Shown here: positions 18,659 to 28,786 of the stretch, one piece after another | How positions within the stretch are numbered: the stretch's first letter is position 1 | Layout: the number at the start of each line of letters is the position of its first letter | Origin: Candidatus Nitrotoga sp. AM1P | GTDB taxonomy: Bacteria > Pseudomonadota > Gammaproteobacteria > Burkholderiales > Gallionellaceae | Assembly (NCBI RefSeq): GCF_013168275.1 | Contig: NZ_AP019547.1 | Location: forward strand, 930,001-994,000 | Reading direction: 5' to 3' | Length of the DNA stretch: 64,000 bases | Notes under the pieces: generated by a model | Database searches by the model: none | What the model was told of the DNA's origin: nothing | The model's input: the letters and a program-made list of their open reading frames with translations, nothing else | Position numbers and translations under genes: made by a program

Positions 18659-19806
18659 GCATAAAAATAATCGAATCCATAGCAGATATTTCCGAGGCAC
18701 AATGGAACGCACTCGCAGGAAGCAATCCGTTTCTTTCCCATGCCTTCCTACGAGCACTACAAGAAAGTGGTTGTACCACCCCGCGTACCGGCTGGGAGGC
18801 GCAGTTCCTCACGGTCTGGCAAGACAACCTTCTTGCTGGCGCTATGCCGATTTATCGTAAGCACCACTCCTATGGCGAATTCGTTTTTGATTGGGCATGG
18901 GCCGAGGCATATCAGCAACATGGGCTGAACTATTACCCAAAATTATTGTGTGCCCTACCGTTTACGCCTATTACCGGGGCAAGGCTTCTGGCAGCAACCG
19001 CCGAAGTACGAATACAGCTAATCCGTTCCGCTCTGCAAATGGCGCAGGAGGCAGGCGTATCCTCCCTCCATTGTCTATTCCCCGATGAAAACCAGGCGCT
19101 GGAAATGCAACAGGAAGGAATGATGTTACGTCGCGGCGTGCAGTTTCACTGGCAAAATCCTGGGTACGCCGATTTCGATGCTTATCTGTCCAGCCTGCGT
19201 CAAGACAAGCGCAAAAAAATAAAACATGAGCGACGCAAGGTGAAGGAGGCCAACATTTTCTTCGAGCGCATCCGCGGAGAAAATATCTCTGAAGCCCAGT
19301 GGGATTTTTTCTTTCAGTGCTATACCCATACCCATAGTCAGTACAACTCTCCACCATCATTGAATCTGAATTTTTTCAAACGCATCGGCGCGACCATGCC
19401 TGAAAACATTCTGCTGATCATCGCATCGCGCAGTGGAAAGCAGATTGCCAGCGCATTCAACTTATTCAACCGTGATGTTCTTTACGGGCGCTCATGGGGT
19501 ACGCTGGAATATCATCCTGGTCTGCACTTCGAAACTTGCTACTATCAAGCCATTGAATTTTGCATCGAACATAAAATCGCCACCTTTGAAGGCGGGGCGC
19601 AAGGAGAACATAAACTTGCCAGAGGATTTCTACCGATCACAACTTGGTCGGCGCATTGGCTGGCGCATCCGCAATTCTCACGAGCAGTAGAAGATTTCTT
19701 AAAGCGTGAGACAGGAAACATTAGCCAGTATATAAATGAGCTAAACGACAGCAATCCCTTTAAATGCCAGCCTGTTAGTAACAAAATAAATTTGTCCGGT
19801 TTTTAA
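18655..19806 (+). CDS. GNAT-like acyltransferase, COG3146/DUF482 family
   Basis: A 383-residue protein of the COG3146 (DUF482) family, related to GNAT and FemAB folds. Seen: WNALAGSNPFLSHAFLRALQ near the N terminus, FVFDWAWAEAYQQHGLNYYP, the basic stretch LRQDKRKKIKHERRKVKEAN, and FEGGAQGEHKLARGFLPITT near residue 315. The family is often labelled peptidogalycan biosynthesis protein, but no reaction is established to my knowledge. It is translationally coupled to the DUF938 gene. Confidence 0.8.
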   Translation: MSIKIIESIADISEAQWNALAGSNPFLSHAFLRALQESGCTTPRTGWEAQFLTVWQDNLLAGAMPIYRKHHSYGEFVFDWAWAEAYQQHGLNYYPKLLCALPFTPITGARLLAATAEVRIQLIRSALQMAQEAGVSSLHCLFPDENQALEMQQEGMMLRRGVQFHWQNPGYADFDAYLSSLRQDKRKKIKHERRKVKEANIFFERIRGENISEAQWDFFFQCYTHTHSQYNSPPSLNLNFFKRIGATMPENILLIIASRSGKQIASAFNLFNRDVLYGRSWGTLEYHPGLHFETCYYQAIEFCIEHKIATFEGGAQGEHKLARGFLPITTWSAHWLAHPQFSRAVEDFLKRETGNISQYINELNDSNPFKCQPVSNKINLSGF

Positions 19807-20376
19807 ACACTAAAACTCTCTTCATTTTGATTTCCCTATTCTTATAGTCGCTGTGATCATTTTCTCAACTGCTTCTTAACTGCTCGCCACCCGACATGAA
19901 TGGCCTTCAAACGATTTGCCAATGTTATGCTAAAATGTATAAAGATTTAGATCGATAAGACCCATAATAACTACCTCTTCAAATTGAATTAAAAGCGATA
20001 CTTGGCAAGCCCTTATCGAAGACGGGGCTACTGAATGGAGGACAAATTTGCATAAAAATAAAAGTGATTTAACAGTATGAATGTATCTATAACGATACCG
20101 TTTAATACCTTTTCTCATAAAGTTAATATCTTTAAATCTGATTAAAGAAAAAACCCTAAACTCAAAGTTAGCGAAGATAAAAAGTCAGAGCTGTACTAAA
20201 GTTTTTCATGCTTCATCCGATGATCTATCATCAGCTTAGTAAAAACTCAGCATGTTTATAATTGAAACTCTAGCAACGAAATTACGACTTCATCTAAGTA
20301 ATCATGATGGAGGGTGAGATATGCGCTTAGCACACCTGCCATCATCAATAATGATCGCAAATTTAAGGAAATTCAG
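19807..20376. other. Intergenic region before the exopolysaccharide locus
   Basis: 570 AT-rich bases with no gene, RNA or repeat recognised. It must hold the promoter of the XrtA exopolysaccharide locus. I found no sigma-54 motif (GG-N10-GC) of good quality here, in contrast to the PEP-CTERM gene at 50.6 kb. Confidence 0.5.
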
Positions 20377-21009
20377 ATGAATACTCTACATACCAATATC
20401 ATGAAATGGCTAGTTTGTTTTGTTATAGTATTTTCAGCATTAACCCTTGGAGGTTGCGCTAACACAAAACGTATAACTCTTTCTCCATCAGACGAACCTC
20501 CCTCACATGACTATATAATTGGCCCGGGGGACAACGTTAATATCATAGTCTGGCACAACCCAGAGGTCTCCATGTCCGTTCCAGTTCGCCCGGATGGAAA
20601 AATTACCACCCCTCTGGTAGAAGACCTGCCCGCCATGGGAAAGACGTCAACACATTTAGCTCGTGACATTGAAAAAGCACTGGCTACATTTATTCAAGAT
20701 CCGGTTGTAACGGTTGTTGTGACTGGTTTCATTGGGCCATACACAGAACAAATTCGTGTAATAGGAGAAGCTGGTAAACCCCAAGCGCTTAACTATAACA
20801 AAGGTATGTCACTAATGGATGTCATGATCGCCGTAGGTGGCATCACAAATTTTGCCGCAGGCAACAAGGCCAGCATTATTCGCAACATTGATGGAAAAGC
20901 ACAATATATTGCAGTTCGGTTGGACGATCTAATTCAGGATGGCGACATTTCAGCAAACATACCAGTACGTCCAGGGGATATTTTAGTCATTCCTGAAAGT
21001 TTCTTTTGA
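20377..21009 (+). CDS. XrtA-associated polysaccharide export lipoprotein (Wza/EpsE-like)
   Basis: A 210-residue outer-membrane polysaccharide export protein. Seen: a lipoprotein signal with lipobox LGGC (cysteine near residue 27), the poly-export domain DYIIGPGDNVNIIVWHNPEV with VRPDGKITTPLVEDLPAMGK, and a SLBB-like segment (IRVIGEAGKPQALNYNKG). ATG 20377 with AAGGA eight bases upstream places the signal peptide correctly; the frame is open back to 20314. Such proteins form the outer-membrane channel for exopolysaccharide. It is the first gene of the XrtA locus. Confidence 0.92.
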   Translation: MNTLHTNIMKWLVCFVIVFSALTLGGCANTKRITLSPSDEPPSHDYIIGPGDNVNIIVWHNPEVSMSVPVRPDGKITTPLVEDLPAMGKTSTHLARDIEKALATFIQDPVVTVVVTGFIGPYTEQIRVIGEAGKPQALNYNKGMSLMDVMIAVGGITNFAAGNKASIIRNIDGKAQYIAVRLDDLIQDGDISANIPVRPGDILVIPESFF

Positions 21010-21171
21010 TTTATATTTTCTTTCTTAAACTTAAGAGAATAATTTAAACGATCAAGTGTCACACCTAATTTTTCAATACATTCCATAATTAAATGGCTAC
21101 TCCGTTATGTAATCGCGGAGTAGTGTTAAATTAAAAGTTGATACCCGCACCATTATGGAGATCTTGACAAG

Positions 21172-22710
21172 ATGGAGGAATTAATAGCCCTGCTACTTTC
21201 CTACTTAAAGGGAATATGGAAATACCGATGGTACGCGGTGGTTATTGCATGGATCATTGTCTTAGCTGGAGGGTTCAAGATATATTCTCTACCTAACAAT
21301 TATGAGGCTTCCGCGAGAGTCTTCGTGGATACACGAACTATCTTAAAGCCATTACTGGCAGGTATGACAACTGTTCCCAACATGGAACAACAAGTTTCAA
21401 TCATGAGTCGTACTCTTCTTAGCCGTCCAAACGTTGAACGAGTTATGAGAATGGTGGATTTAGATATCAAAGCAATAGATGCCAAGGATCATGAGCGACT
21501 AGTCAGCAATATGATGGGGCAAATCAAGATCAACGGAAGTAATAGTGCTGACCTCTATGTTATTTCCTACAACCACCAAAATCCAAAAATTGCAAAAGAT
21601 GTAGTTCAGTCCTTCCTAACCATCTTTGTTGAAGGCAGCTTTGGGAATCAGAAACAAGACTCCGAAAAAGCAATTAAATTTATCGATGAACAAATCAAAA
21701 ATTATGAAGATAGATTAGTCACTGCGGAAAAAGCTGTTACGGACTTTCAAATAAAGAATAGTGGTCTATTGCCTCGGGACGGTGATTATGGATCACAACT
21801 GCAAGCAGTATCGGATAGTCTGAACGAAGCGAAATTAGGACTGCGTGAAGCAGAGCAAGCGCGCAATGCCATCAAAAATCAAATTGAAGATGGCGCACCT
21901 CCTGAAGATCCGGCGACAGTACCAGCTCCCTCAACTATCGCTAACCCGGAAATTGACGCTCGGATACAGGCATTAACTAATGACATGGATGCCTTGCGAC
22001 TACGCTTTACAGAGCGCCATCCAGATGTTATTTCAATCAAGCGCCTGATTACAAAACTTGAAGAACGTAAGGTGGAGGAAGCTAAATTTAAAAAACCTAC
22101 CACTGATCGGGATCGAGGTAAGAGTTACAGCCCAATGCTACAACAACTGAATGTTTCTTTATCAGAGGCCGAAGCCAGAGTCGCTGCGATGAAAGCTCGA
22201 GTGGAAGAATATTCTTCACGCAGTGCTCAATTAAAAGCACTGACTATTGCAAAACCACAAGTTGCAGAACAGTTTTCACAGCTCAACCGTGATTATCAGA
22301 TTAACAAAACGAATTATGAAAGCCTTATAGGACGCCGAGAGTCTGCAAAGCTGTCAGGGGAATTGAGTGCCACTTCAGATATGCTGACATTCAAGGTCAT
22401 AGATCCCCCTACGGTTCCACTTGTTCCTTCAGGACCGAACCGGTTAATGTTATTCAGTTTAGTTTTTGTTGGTGCCCTGCTGGGCGGGATAGGCAGTGCG
22501 CTTTTAATGAGTCAAATCAGACCTACTTTTTTGAGTCAAAATAGTCTACGAGAATCAATTGGTTTGCCGATACTAGGTACCGTGACCATGAATTGGACTG
22601 CCAATGAAGTAATCAAGCGGAAACGGAGCCTTTATGCTTTCGGTCTCTCTATCTCTCTGCTGGTTGCCTTATATAGCGTGGTAATGGTGTTTTTGTTCCT
22701 TAAACTATAA
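21172..22710 (+). CDS. XrtA-type polysaccharide chain length determinant protein (Wzz/EpsF-like)
   Basis: A 512-residue inner-membrane co-polymerase. Seen: an N-terminal membrane helix (WYAVVIAWIIVLAGGFKIYS), the Wzz domain (YEASARVFVDTRTILKPLL), a long periplasmic coiled-coil region (about residues 160-390), and C-terminal helices around LMLFSLVFVGALLGGIGSAL and LYAFGLSISLLVALYSVVMV. It sets chain length together with the tyrosine kinase encoded next. The separate kinase places it in the split Wzc-type arrangement usual for XrtA loci. Confidence 0.92.
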   Translation: MEELIALLLSYLKGIWKYRWYAVVIAWIIVLAGGFKIYSLPNNYEASARVFVDTRTILKPLLAGMTTVPNMEQQVSIMSRTLLSRPNVERVMRMVDLDIKAIDAKDHERLVSNMMGQIKINGSNSADLYVISYNHQNPKIAKDVVQSFLTIFVEGSFGNQKQDSEKAIKFIDEQIKNYEDRLVTAEKAVTDFQIKNSGLLPRDGDYGSQLQAVSDSLNEAKLGLREAEQARNAIKNQIEDGAPPEDPATVPAPSTIANPEIDARIQALTNDMDALRLRFTERHPDVISIKRLITKLEERKVEEAKFKKPTTDRDRGKSYSPMLQQLNVSLSEAEARVAAMKARVEEYSSRSAQLKALTIAKPQVAEQFSQLNRDYQINKTNYESLIGRRESAKLSGELSATSDMLTFKVIDPPTVPLVPSGPNRLMLFSLVFVGALLGGIGSALLMSQIRPTFLSQNSLRESIGLPILGTVTMNWTANEVIKRKRSLYAFGLSISLLVALYSVVMVFLFLKL

Positions 22711-22854
22711 TTTTGAGGAAGCCTCTTAACAACTTAAAACTGCAACTAAGAGCAATTAAAACATAGGCGACATAAAAGATAGGTGTTTGTTAATTAACAA
22801 AGCCAAATCAAAAAGCGGACAAAGCAGCCAGACCGAACACCGTTGGGAGATTAT

Positions 22855-23727
22855 GTGAGCATTATTGAAAAAGCAGCAAACAGATTTGGGCAGAATAACG
22901 GTGAGATAACGCCTGCACCAAAAATAAAGTCGGAGAATCTAAATGAACAAAGTTCAAAAATAATTAATGAACACAATACCCACAATTTAGACAAGCCAAT
23001 GATTGCGCAAGTCGAAATCAATCTTGCTAAATTGCATCAATTAGGAATGATCACACCGGACCAAGGAAAAACTTTAGCCGCGCAGGAGTTTAGAGGAATA
23101 AAACGTTCTTTGATCCAGAATGCTTTCTTTAAAGGTGCCGGTGCGATACACCACGGAAATTTGATTATGGTAACAAGTTCGTTACCCAGAGAAGGAAAAA
23201 CATTCTGCGCCATTAATCTGGCCATGAGCATCGCAACAGAAATGGACCACACAGTTCTGCTGGTTGATGCAGACGTAGCTCGTCCATCGGTTCTCCGCAC
23301 ATTAGGATTGAAATCAGCTGTCGGGTTGATGGATATTCTTCTCGACGAAAAGCTCGATTTAGCAGACGTAATGATTAATACTAACGTCGATACTCTCAGA
23401 ATTTTACCTGCTGGAACAAGTCACAGACATGCAACAGAACTGTTGGCAAGCCAGGCGATGAGCAGCTTGTTAAATGAAATTTCAAACCGATATCCAGATC
23501 GCATCGTCATATTTGATTCCCCTCCTTTGCTCCCCACAACTGAGGCACGTGTTCTAGCCGGCCAGATGGGTCAGATTGTCATGGTGGTAGAAGCCGAAAC
23601 CACTACCCAGCATGCAGTCAAAGAGGCACTTCGTCAGATCGAAACAAGCCCTCATATTAATTTAGTCTACAATAAGGCAAGGGCATTCCCAGGCGGAACC
23701 AATTATGGTTACGGCTATTATGACTAG
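22855..23727 (+). CDS. XrtA-associated BY-type tyrosine autokinase (EpsG-like)
   Basis: A 290-residue cytoplasmic kinase. Seen: Walker A (SSLPREGKTFCAINLAMSI), Walker A' (HTVLLVDADVARPSVLRTLG), Walker B (RIVIFDSPPLLPTTEARVL) and a tyrosine cluster at the very C terminus (NYGYGYYD), as in bacterial tyrosine kinases that drive polysaccharide polymerisation. GTG 22855 (SIIEKAANRFG) is preferred over the in-frame TTG at 22843: the family begins with a SIIEKA motif and GGGAGA lies just upstream. The Walker A has PREGKT where PGEGKT is usual. Confidence 0.9.
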   Translation: MSIIEKAANRFGQNNGEITPAPKIKSENLNEQSSKIINEHNTHNLDKPMIAQVEINLAKLHQLGMITPDQGKTLAAQEFRGIKRSLIQNAFFKGAGAIHHGNLIMVTSSLPREGKTFCAINLAMSIATEMDHTVLLVDADVARPSVLRTLGLKSAVGLMDILLDEKLDLADVMINTNVDTLRILPAGTSHRHATELLASQAMSSLLNEISNRYPDRIVIFDSPPLLPTTEARVLAGQMGQIVMVVEAETTTQHAVKEALRQIETSPHINLVYNKARAFPGGTNYGYGYYD

Positions 23728-25279
23728 AGTGATTGGGAATAATGGAGTTAACCAGTTTGTCTATACGACAGTACAAACAGTTACCCTTACCCTGCTGATT
23801 TTACCAGCCTGTTCTACCGCTGCTGACTGGAAAATCTCACCCAGACTAAATTTATTAGAAACTTATACCGATAATGTAACACTGGCTACAAAAGGCAATG
23901 AGAAAAGCGACTTCATCACCCAAATTAATCCTGGAATATCGTTGATTGGAACCGGGACACGCTTAAAAGTCAATGTCGACTACACAATGCAAAACCTTTT
24001 TTATGCAAATGAGCAAAGTCGAAATAGGACTGTTCATCAGTTAAGGGCAAGTGAAAACGCGGAGCTAATAAAAAACTTTTTTTTCCTGGACAGTACTGCA
24101 AGTATCAGTCAACGTAACATTTCTCTCCTTGGCCCAATAACAGACAATAACGAAAACATTACGAATAACCGAACCAATGTAAAAACCTATAGCATTAGCC
24201 CCTATATACGTCACAATTTTTCCAATTTTGCTTCAACTCAAGCGCGCTACACACATAATGCTGTCTACACAGACGTAGGGGCATTCTCTGGAAGGAAATC
24301 TGACACTATCCTGTTAAGCTTAACCAGTGGCTCTGCCTTCAGAACACTAGGCTGGGGCTTGAATTATAATAAGCAAAAATTAGATTTCCTCGACAGATCT
24401 ATAGAAAATGAACGATATACCGGCAATCTTCGCTACCGGATTTCATCAAAATTCAGCCTGACTGGAACCAGTGGATATCAAAAATTCAGCTATACATCAC
24501 TAACCGGAGTATCGGCTGGATCTTTCTGGACAGCTGGTTTTGCTTGGACACCAGCCGAAAGGACTAGTATTACTGCCAATACTGGTAAAGCTTTTTTTGG
24601 CACTACGTACATGCTTAGAGCCAGCCATCGCACTCGCAGGTCAGCTTGGAGCTTAAACTACAACCAGGATATCACCACCACCCGCGATCAATTTTTCATC
24701 CCCCCCACAACCGATACGGAAAATTTCCTGAACCAACTGTGGATGTCCAACATCCCCGACCCGGTAATGCGTCAGCAAACAGTAGAGAACTTCATTAGAG
24801 ACAATGGACTGTCAGCCTCCATTTTTGACCCAGTCAATTTCCTCACAAATCAATTTTTTCTGCAAAAGCGCTTACAGGCGAGTGTTGCTTTTAGTGGTGC
24901 AAGAAACACACTTGTATTTAGCATTTTCCATATGTTGCGCGAAGCACAAACACTTGGAGATGTAAATGATGCTTCGATTATTGGGACGAGCAACATTGGA
25001 CTGAACAGAAACATAAAGCAAATTGGAGGCAATGCTCTTTGGAACTGGAAAATTGGTCCACGAACCAACGCCAATGTTGGCGTCATGTACTTGAAATCCA
25101 GTTTACTCGCCACGGGCAGAGAGGACGACACCAAGACCTTCAGAGCCGGCCTGACAAGACAATTACAGCCCAAGCTTAATGGAGCAGTAAATTTTCGACA
25201 TATCGAGCGAACCTCTAACCAAATTGGCAGTGATTATCGCGAGAATGCTCTCATCGCATCACTGTCTATGCGTTTCTAG
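23705..25279 (+). CDS. PEP-CTERM/XrtA system outer-membrane beta-barrel protein
   Basis: A 524-residue exported protein. Seen: an N-terminal signal (VTLTLLILPACSTAA), then DWKISPRLNLLETYTDNVTL, followed by about 480 residues of alternating aromatic/polar strands ending in IASLSMRF with a terminal Phe, typical of outer-membrane barrels. It matches the family found in XrtA loci (TIGR03016-like, uncharacterised). Likely roles are secretion or anchoring of the exopolysaccharide. It overlaps the kinase by 23 bases; ATG 23705 has AGGCGGA upstream, and ATG 23720 is an alternative. Confidence 0.85.
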   Translation: MVTAIMTRVIGNNGVNQFVYTTVQTVTLTLLILPACSTAADWKISPRLNLLETYTDNVTLATKGNEKSDFITQINPGISLIGTGTRLKVNVDYTMQNLFYANEQSRNRTVHQLRASENAELIKNFFFLDSTASISQRNISLLGPITDNNENITNNRTNVKTYSISPYIRHNFSNFASTQARYTHNAVYTDVGAFSGRKSDTILLSLTSGSAFRTLGWGLNYNKQKLDFLDRSIENERYTGNLRYRISSKFSLTGTSGYQKFSYTSLTGVSAGSFWTAGFAWTPAERTSITANTGKAFFGTTYMLRASHRTRRSAWSLNYNQDITTTRDQFFIPPTTDTENFLNQLWMSNIPDPVMRQQTVENFIRDNGLSASIFDPVNFLTNQFFLQKRLQASVAFSGARNTLVFSIFHMLREAQTLGDVNDASIIGTSNIGLNRNIKQIGGNALWNWKIGPRTNANVGVMYLKSSLLATGREDDTKTFRAGLTRQLQPKLNGAVNFRHIERTSNQIGSDYRENALIASLSMRF

Positions 25280-25296
25280 CTGGAGCAACCAAATAA

Positions 25297-26304
25297 ATGT
25301 ATGAATCTTACTACGGACTAAGTGCCAAACCGTTTCAATTAAAGCCTGACCCCCAGTTCTTTTTTGGCAGCAGAGGTCATAAGCGCGCCATGGCCTACTT
25401 GGAATATGGCCTGTCACAAGGGGAAGGTTTCATCGTCATCACCGGTGAGGTTGGTGCAGGCAAAACCACCTTGGTGCGCAGTCTTTTTTGTAAACTTGAA
25501 TCTGAAAAAATTCAAGCAGCACAAATCGTCAACACCAACCTTAACGCAGATGATACATTAAGAATGGTAGTCGCAGCATTCGGACTTCCCTACGAAGATG
25601 ACTCCAAAGCTTCTCTGCTGACCAAACTTGAGCTGTTTCTTCGACAATGTGATCAAAAAGGAAAGCGTGCACTACTGATAGTGGATGAAGCACAGAATCT
25701 TTCATCTCAAGCAGTGGAAGAATTAAGGATGTTGTCCAATTTTCAAACTGCTGACAAATCATTGCTGCAAATCTTCCTGTTAGGACAGCCTGAATTCAGG
25801 AGAACCCTTCTTAGTCGCGACATGCAACAATTGCAGCAGCGGGTAATTGCGACCTACCACTTGGGACCATTAGATGCCCTGGAAACCAAAGACTACATCG
25901 AACACCGACTGCATACCGTTGGCTGGAATGGAGATCCCTCCTTGAGCGAAGATGCTTTCTTTGAAATCTATAATTTTACTGGCGGCATCCCACGCAAAAT
26001 AAATACACTTTGTGACCGCCTTTTTCTAATGGGTTACCTCGAAGAGCGTCACAATTTCAAAAGCGCTGATGTAACTGAAGTATTAGGTGATATTCAACAG
26101 GAGCTTGCTCTTCCTATATCAGAGACTGCAGCACAAAACTCATCCGACATCCCGCAGATCGAGCAGAAAGAAAATGCTCAGGAGAGTTTAGGAAATATGG
26201 ATGAAAGGCTTTTCAAGATGGAAAACTCAGTCATCTCCGTTCTAGATCTGCTTAAACGGATTCTTTCTCGCTCCAATTCAAACATCAATAACCTTACAAA
26301 GTAA
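25297..26304 (+). CDS. XrtA-associated AAA ATPase (ExeA/GspA-like)
   Basis: A 335-residue ATPase starting MYESYYGLSAKPFQLKPDPQ, the signature of the XrtA-associated ATPase (TIGR03015-like). Seen: Walker A (GEVGAGKTTLVRSLF), Walker B (RALLIVDEAQNLS), and the second region GGIPRKINTLCDRLFLMGYL. Residues from about 270 form a short acidic linker and coiled-coil tail. ExeA-like ATPases help assemble envelope machines; the exact role in PEP-CTERM systems is unknown. It lies 17 bases after the barrel gene. Confidence 0.9.
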   Translation: MYESYYGLSAKPFQLKPDPQFFFGSRGHKRAMAYLEYGLSQGEGFIVITGEVGAGKTTLVRSLFCKLESEKIQAAQIVNTNLNADDTLRMVVAAFGLPYEDDSKASLLTKLELFLRQCDQKGKRALLIVDEAQNLSSQAVEELRMLSNFQTADKSLLQIFLLGQPEFRRTLLSRDMQQLQQRVIATYHLGPLDALETKDYIEHRLHTVGWNGDPSLSEDAFFEIYNFTGGIPRKINTLCDRLFLMGYLEERHNFKSADVTEVLGDIQQELALPISETAAQNSSDIPQIEQKENAQESLGNMDERLFKMENSVISVLDLLKRILSRSNSNINNLTK

Positions 26305-26637
26305 ATGACCCTATCAATGGCTATGACTATTTACTGAGGAGCGAATTCACTTTGCGAATGAAATTGAAGTAGATAAATCAACTCGCATGAGAGCGCAGTG
26401 GCAAGTTAAATGGAATCCAAAGCAGGCTCGGGAATTGCAGGATAAGCAATATCAAGTATCTGTCAGTGCTCTGTGTTTCTCGCAGAAAATTGGAATAGCA
26501 TGTAAATACTGATTGAGCAGAACATAATCTCAAATCAACAAACGTGTTCAACAAGTTTAACAAAAGTTCAAAGAGTGCAACAGCGTGTTGCCGCCTTACA
26601 AATCATTTGAATAAATTCATATTATCAATAACAGTTA
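26305..26637. other. Intergenic region between the two halves of the XrtA locus
   Basis: 333 AT-rich bases with no gene recognised. In many XrtA loci a TPR protein and the prsK/prsR regulators sit near here; none of these is present in this window. A promoter for the wecB-to-wzy-like run is probable but not identified. Confidence 0.5.
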
Positions 26638-27801
26638 ATGCAAATTATTAAACCACCGACCCCTCGACCTTTTAGCATTCTATGTATTGTAGGCGCACGC
26701 CCTAATTTCATGAAAATGGCTCCTATCATGGCGGCCTTTGCCGCTCTTGGACCAGAACTTGATGTATCTCTGGTTCATACCGGTCAACATTATGACGTAG
26801 CCATGAACCATCAATATTTCGAAGCGCTCGGCATACCGCAGCCCGATATTAATCTGGAGGTTGGCTCTGGAAGCCATACAGCACAAACCGCCAATGTGAT
26901 GCTCCGCTTCGAATCAGTTCTGGACACAAAACACCCTTCCGCAGTGCTGGTCGTTGGAGATGTGAATTCCACTCTAGCCTGCACGCTCGTGGCAGTAAAA
27001 AAAGGAATTCCCGTAATTCACGTTGAGGCCGGTCTGCGCAGTTTCGACCGCGCTATGCCGGAAGAAATCAACCGGGTTTTGACTGACCAGGTATCTGAAC
27101 TGCTTTTCATCACTGAGCGCAGTGGTCGCGAAAACCTGTTGCGCGAGGGAATAGCCGAATATCGCATTCGATTTGTCGGCAATGTCATGATCGACACCTT
27201 GCATCACAACCTGGAAAAAGCAATCCCGGTATCTCAAATCCTGCAGAATGCCGGCAGAGAAGAGTTTCTGGTTGGCCATGACGGATATGCCATCCTCACC
27301 GCACACCGGCCTTCCAATGTGGATGATCCTGACACCCTGCGCTCATTGCTTGAAACCACCCTCAAGATTAGTACCCAATTACCCATTATTTTTCCGATGC
27401 ACCCACGCACTCGTGACATGATTCAAAAATTTGAATTGAGCAAAATGCTGGATGTTCCTACAGTACTGCAACTGCCTCCAATGGGTTATCTGGAAATGCT
27501 GGGGCTTATGAAGGATGCACGAGTTGTATTAACCGACTCAGGTGGTATTCAGGAAGAAACCACGGCCCTTGGCGTACCCTGCATTACACTCAGGAATAAT
27601 ACAGAAAGGCCGATCACAGTGGATGAGGGTACCAACACTATCGCCGGACTGGATTCGGCAAAGATACTAACGATATTTGACGAAATCATGCTTACCGGTG
27701 GAAAAGCAGGTCGAATCCCTGAGTTCTGGGATGGGCATGCCTCAACACGCATTGCAGCGGAAATTCTTGATTGGCTGAAAAACGGTTTACAAAGCAAATA
27801 A
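26638..27801 (+). CDS. wecB: UDP-N-acetylglucosamine 2-epimerase (non-hydrolysing)
   Basis: A 387-residue enzyme converting UDP-GlcNAc to UDP-ManNAc. Seen: VGARPNFMKMAPIMAA at the N terminus, VLVVGDVNSTLACTLVA, HVEAGLRSFDRAMPEEINR with the catalytic acidic pair, AHRPSNVDDPDTL, and VLTDSGGIQEETTALGVPCI, all family hallmarks. It provides a sugar nucleotide for the exopolysaccharide and opens the second half of the locus. Confidence 0.93.
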   Translation: MQIIKPPTPRPFSILCIVGARPNFMKMAPIMAAFAALGPELDVSLVHTGQHYDVAMNHQYFEALGIPQPDINLEVGSGSHTAQTANVMLRFESVLDTKHPSAVLVVGDVNSTLACTLVAVKKGIPVIHVEAGLRSFDRAMPEEINRVLTDQVSELLFITERSGRENLLREGIAEYRIRFVGNVMIDTLHHNLEKAIPVSQILQNAGREEFLVGHDGYAILTAHRPSNVDDPDTLRSLLETTLKISTQLPIIFPMHPRTRDMIQKFELSKMLDVPTVLQLPPMGYLEMLGLMKDARVVLTDSGGIQEETTALGVPCITLRNNTERPITVDEGTNTIAGLDSAKILTIFDEIMLTGGKAGRIPEFWDGHASTRIAAEILDWLKNGLQSK

Positions 27802-27934
27802 TTATTGAAGCCTTGACAAATATATAAGCACGATACTTTGCCCGCAATGGCGCTTAAATGAAAATGAAGCAATTTAAGCAAGCAATCTGCACAACAAATG
27901 TTATCAAGTATGGATTTTTACCGGAAAAAATCTG

Positions 27935-28786
27935 ATGACCACAGCGCTAATACGTAACGCGATGACTATTGACGTGGAAGATTACTTCCAAGTCTCGGCC
28001 TTCGCCTCCACTATCGCGCGCGAGCAATGGGGAAATCTGCCGTGCCGGGTAGAACGCAATATTGATATCGCCCTAGCTTTACTGAATGAAGGTAATGCGC
28101 ACGCAACTTTTTTCACTTTAGGCTGGATCGCTGAGCGCTATCCCAGCATGGTGCGCCGCATCGTAGACAATGGACATGAGCTTGCCAGTCATGGTTATGG
28201 TCACCAACGCGTTAGCGAGCTGAGCCGCAATGAATTCAACGAAGATATCTCACGCGCCAAAAAAATACTGGAAGACCTCTCAGGCAGTCCGGTAATTGGC
28301 TATCGCGCCCCGAGCTTTTCCATCGGCGCTGATAACCTGTGGGCGCTTGATTTACTACAAGAAGCTGGCTATCAATATAGCTCCAGCATATATCCGATTC
28401 GGCACGACCATTACGGTATGCCCGAGGCACCTCGCTTTGCCCACTACCCGCGCGGCACAGACGGCATGCTGGAACTCCCCCCCACCACGGCAGCATTACT
28501 GGGCCGAAACCTGCCAGCGGCAGGCGGGGGCTATTTCAGACTACTTCCCTATCAAGCGTCTCGCTGGCTCATACGCCGTGTCAATCAACAGGATGGAGAA
28601 CCCTGTATTTTTTATTTTCACCCGTGGGAGCTTGATCCAGACCAACCGCGTCAATCTAACATCTCGACGAAAACACGATTTCGCCATTACATCAATCTGA
28701 AACATATGGAGTCCCGCCTACAATCGTTGTTGCGGGATTTCCACTGGGATCGCATGGACCGCATATTCATGAAAGCAGGCGCGTGA
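27935..28786 (+). CDS. XrtA system polysaccharide deacetylase (NodB fold with DUF3473)
   Basis: A 283-residue carbohydrate esterase 4-type enzyme. Seen: the metal-binding aspartates (MTIDVEDYFQVSAFAS), the HGYGHQRV histidine motif, the GYRAPSFSIG arginine motif, and the DUF3473 C terminus (FYFHPWELDPDQPRQ). It probably removes N-acetyl groups from the polymer or its lipid-linked intermediate. GTG of the next gene overlaps its stop by four bases. Confidence 0.92.
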   Translation: MTTALIRNAMTIDVEDYFQVSAFASTIAREQWGNLPCRVERNIDIALALLNEGNAHATFFTLGWIAERYPSMVRRIVDNGHELASHGYGHQRVSELSRNEFNEDISRAKKILEDLSGSPVIGYRAPSFSIGADNLWALDLLQEAGYQYSSSIYPIRHDHYGMPEAPRFAHYPRGTDGMLELPPTTAALLGRNLPAAGGGYFRLLPYQASRWLIRRVNQQDGEPCIFYFHPWELDPDQPRQSNISTKTRFRHYINLKHMESRLQSLLRDFHWDRMDRIFMKAGA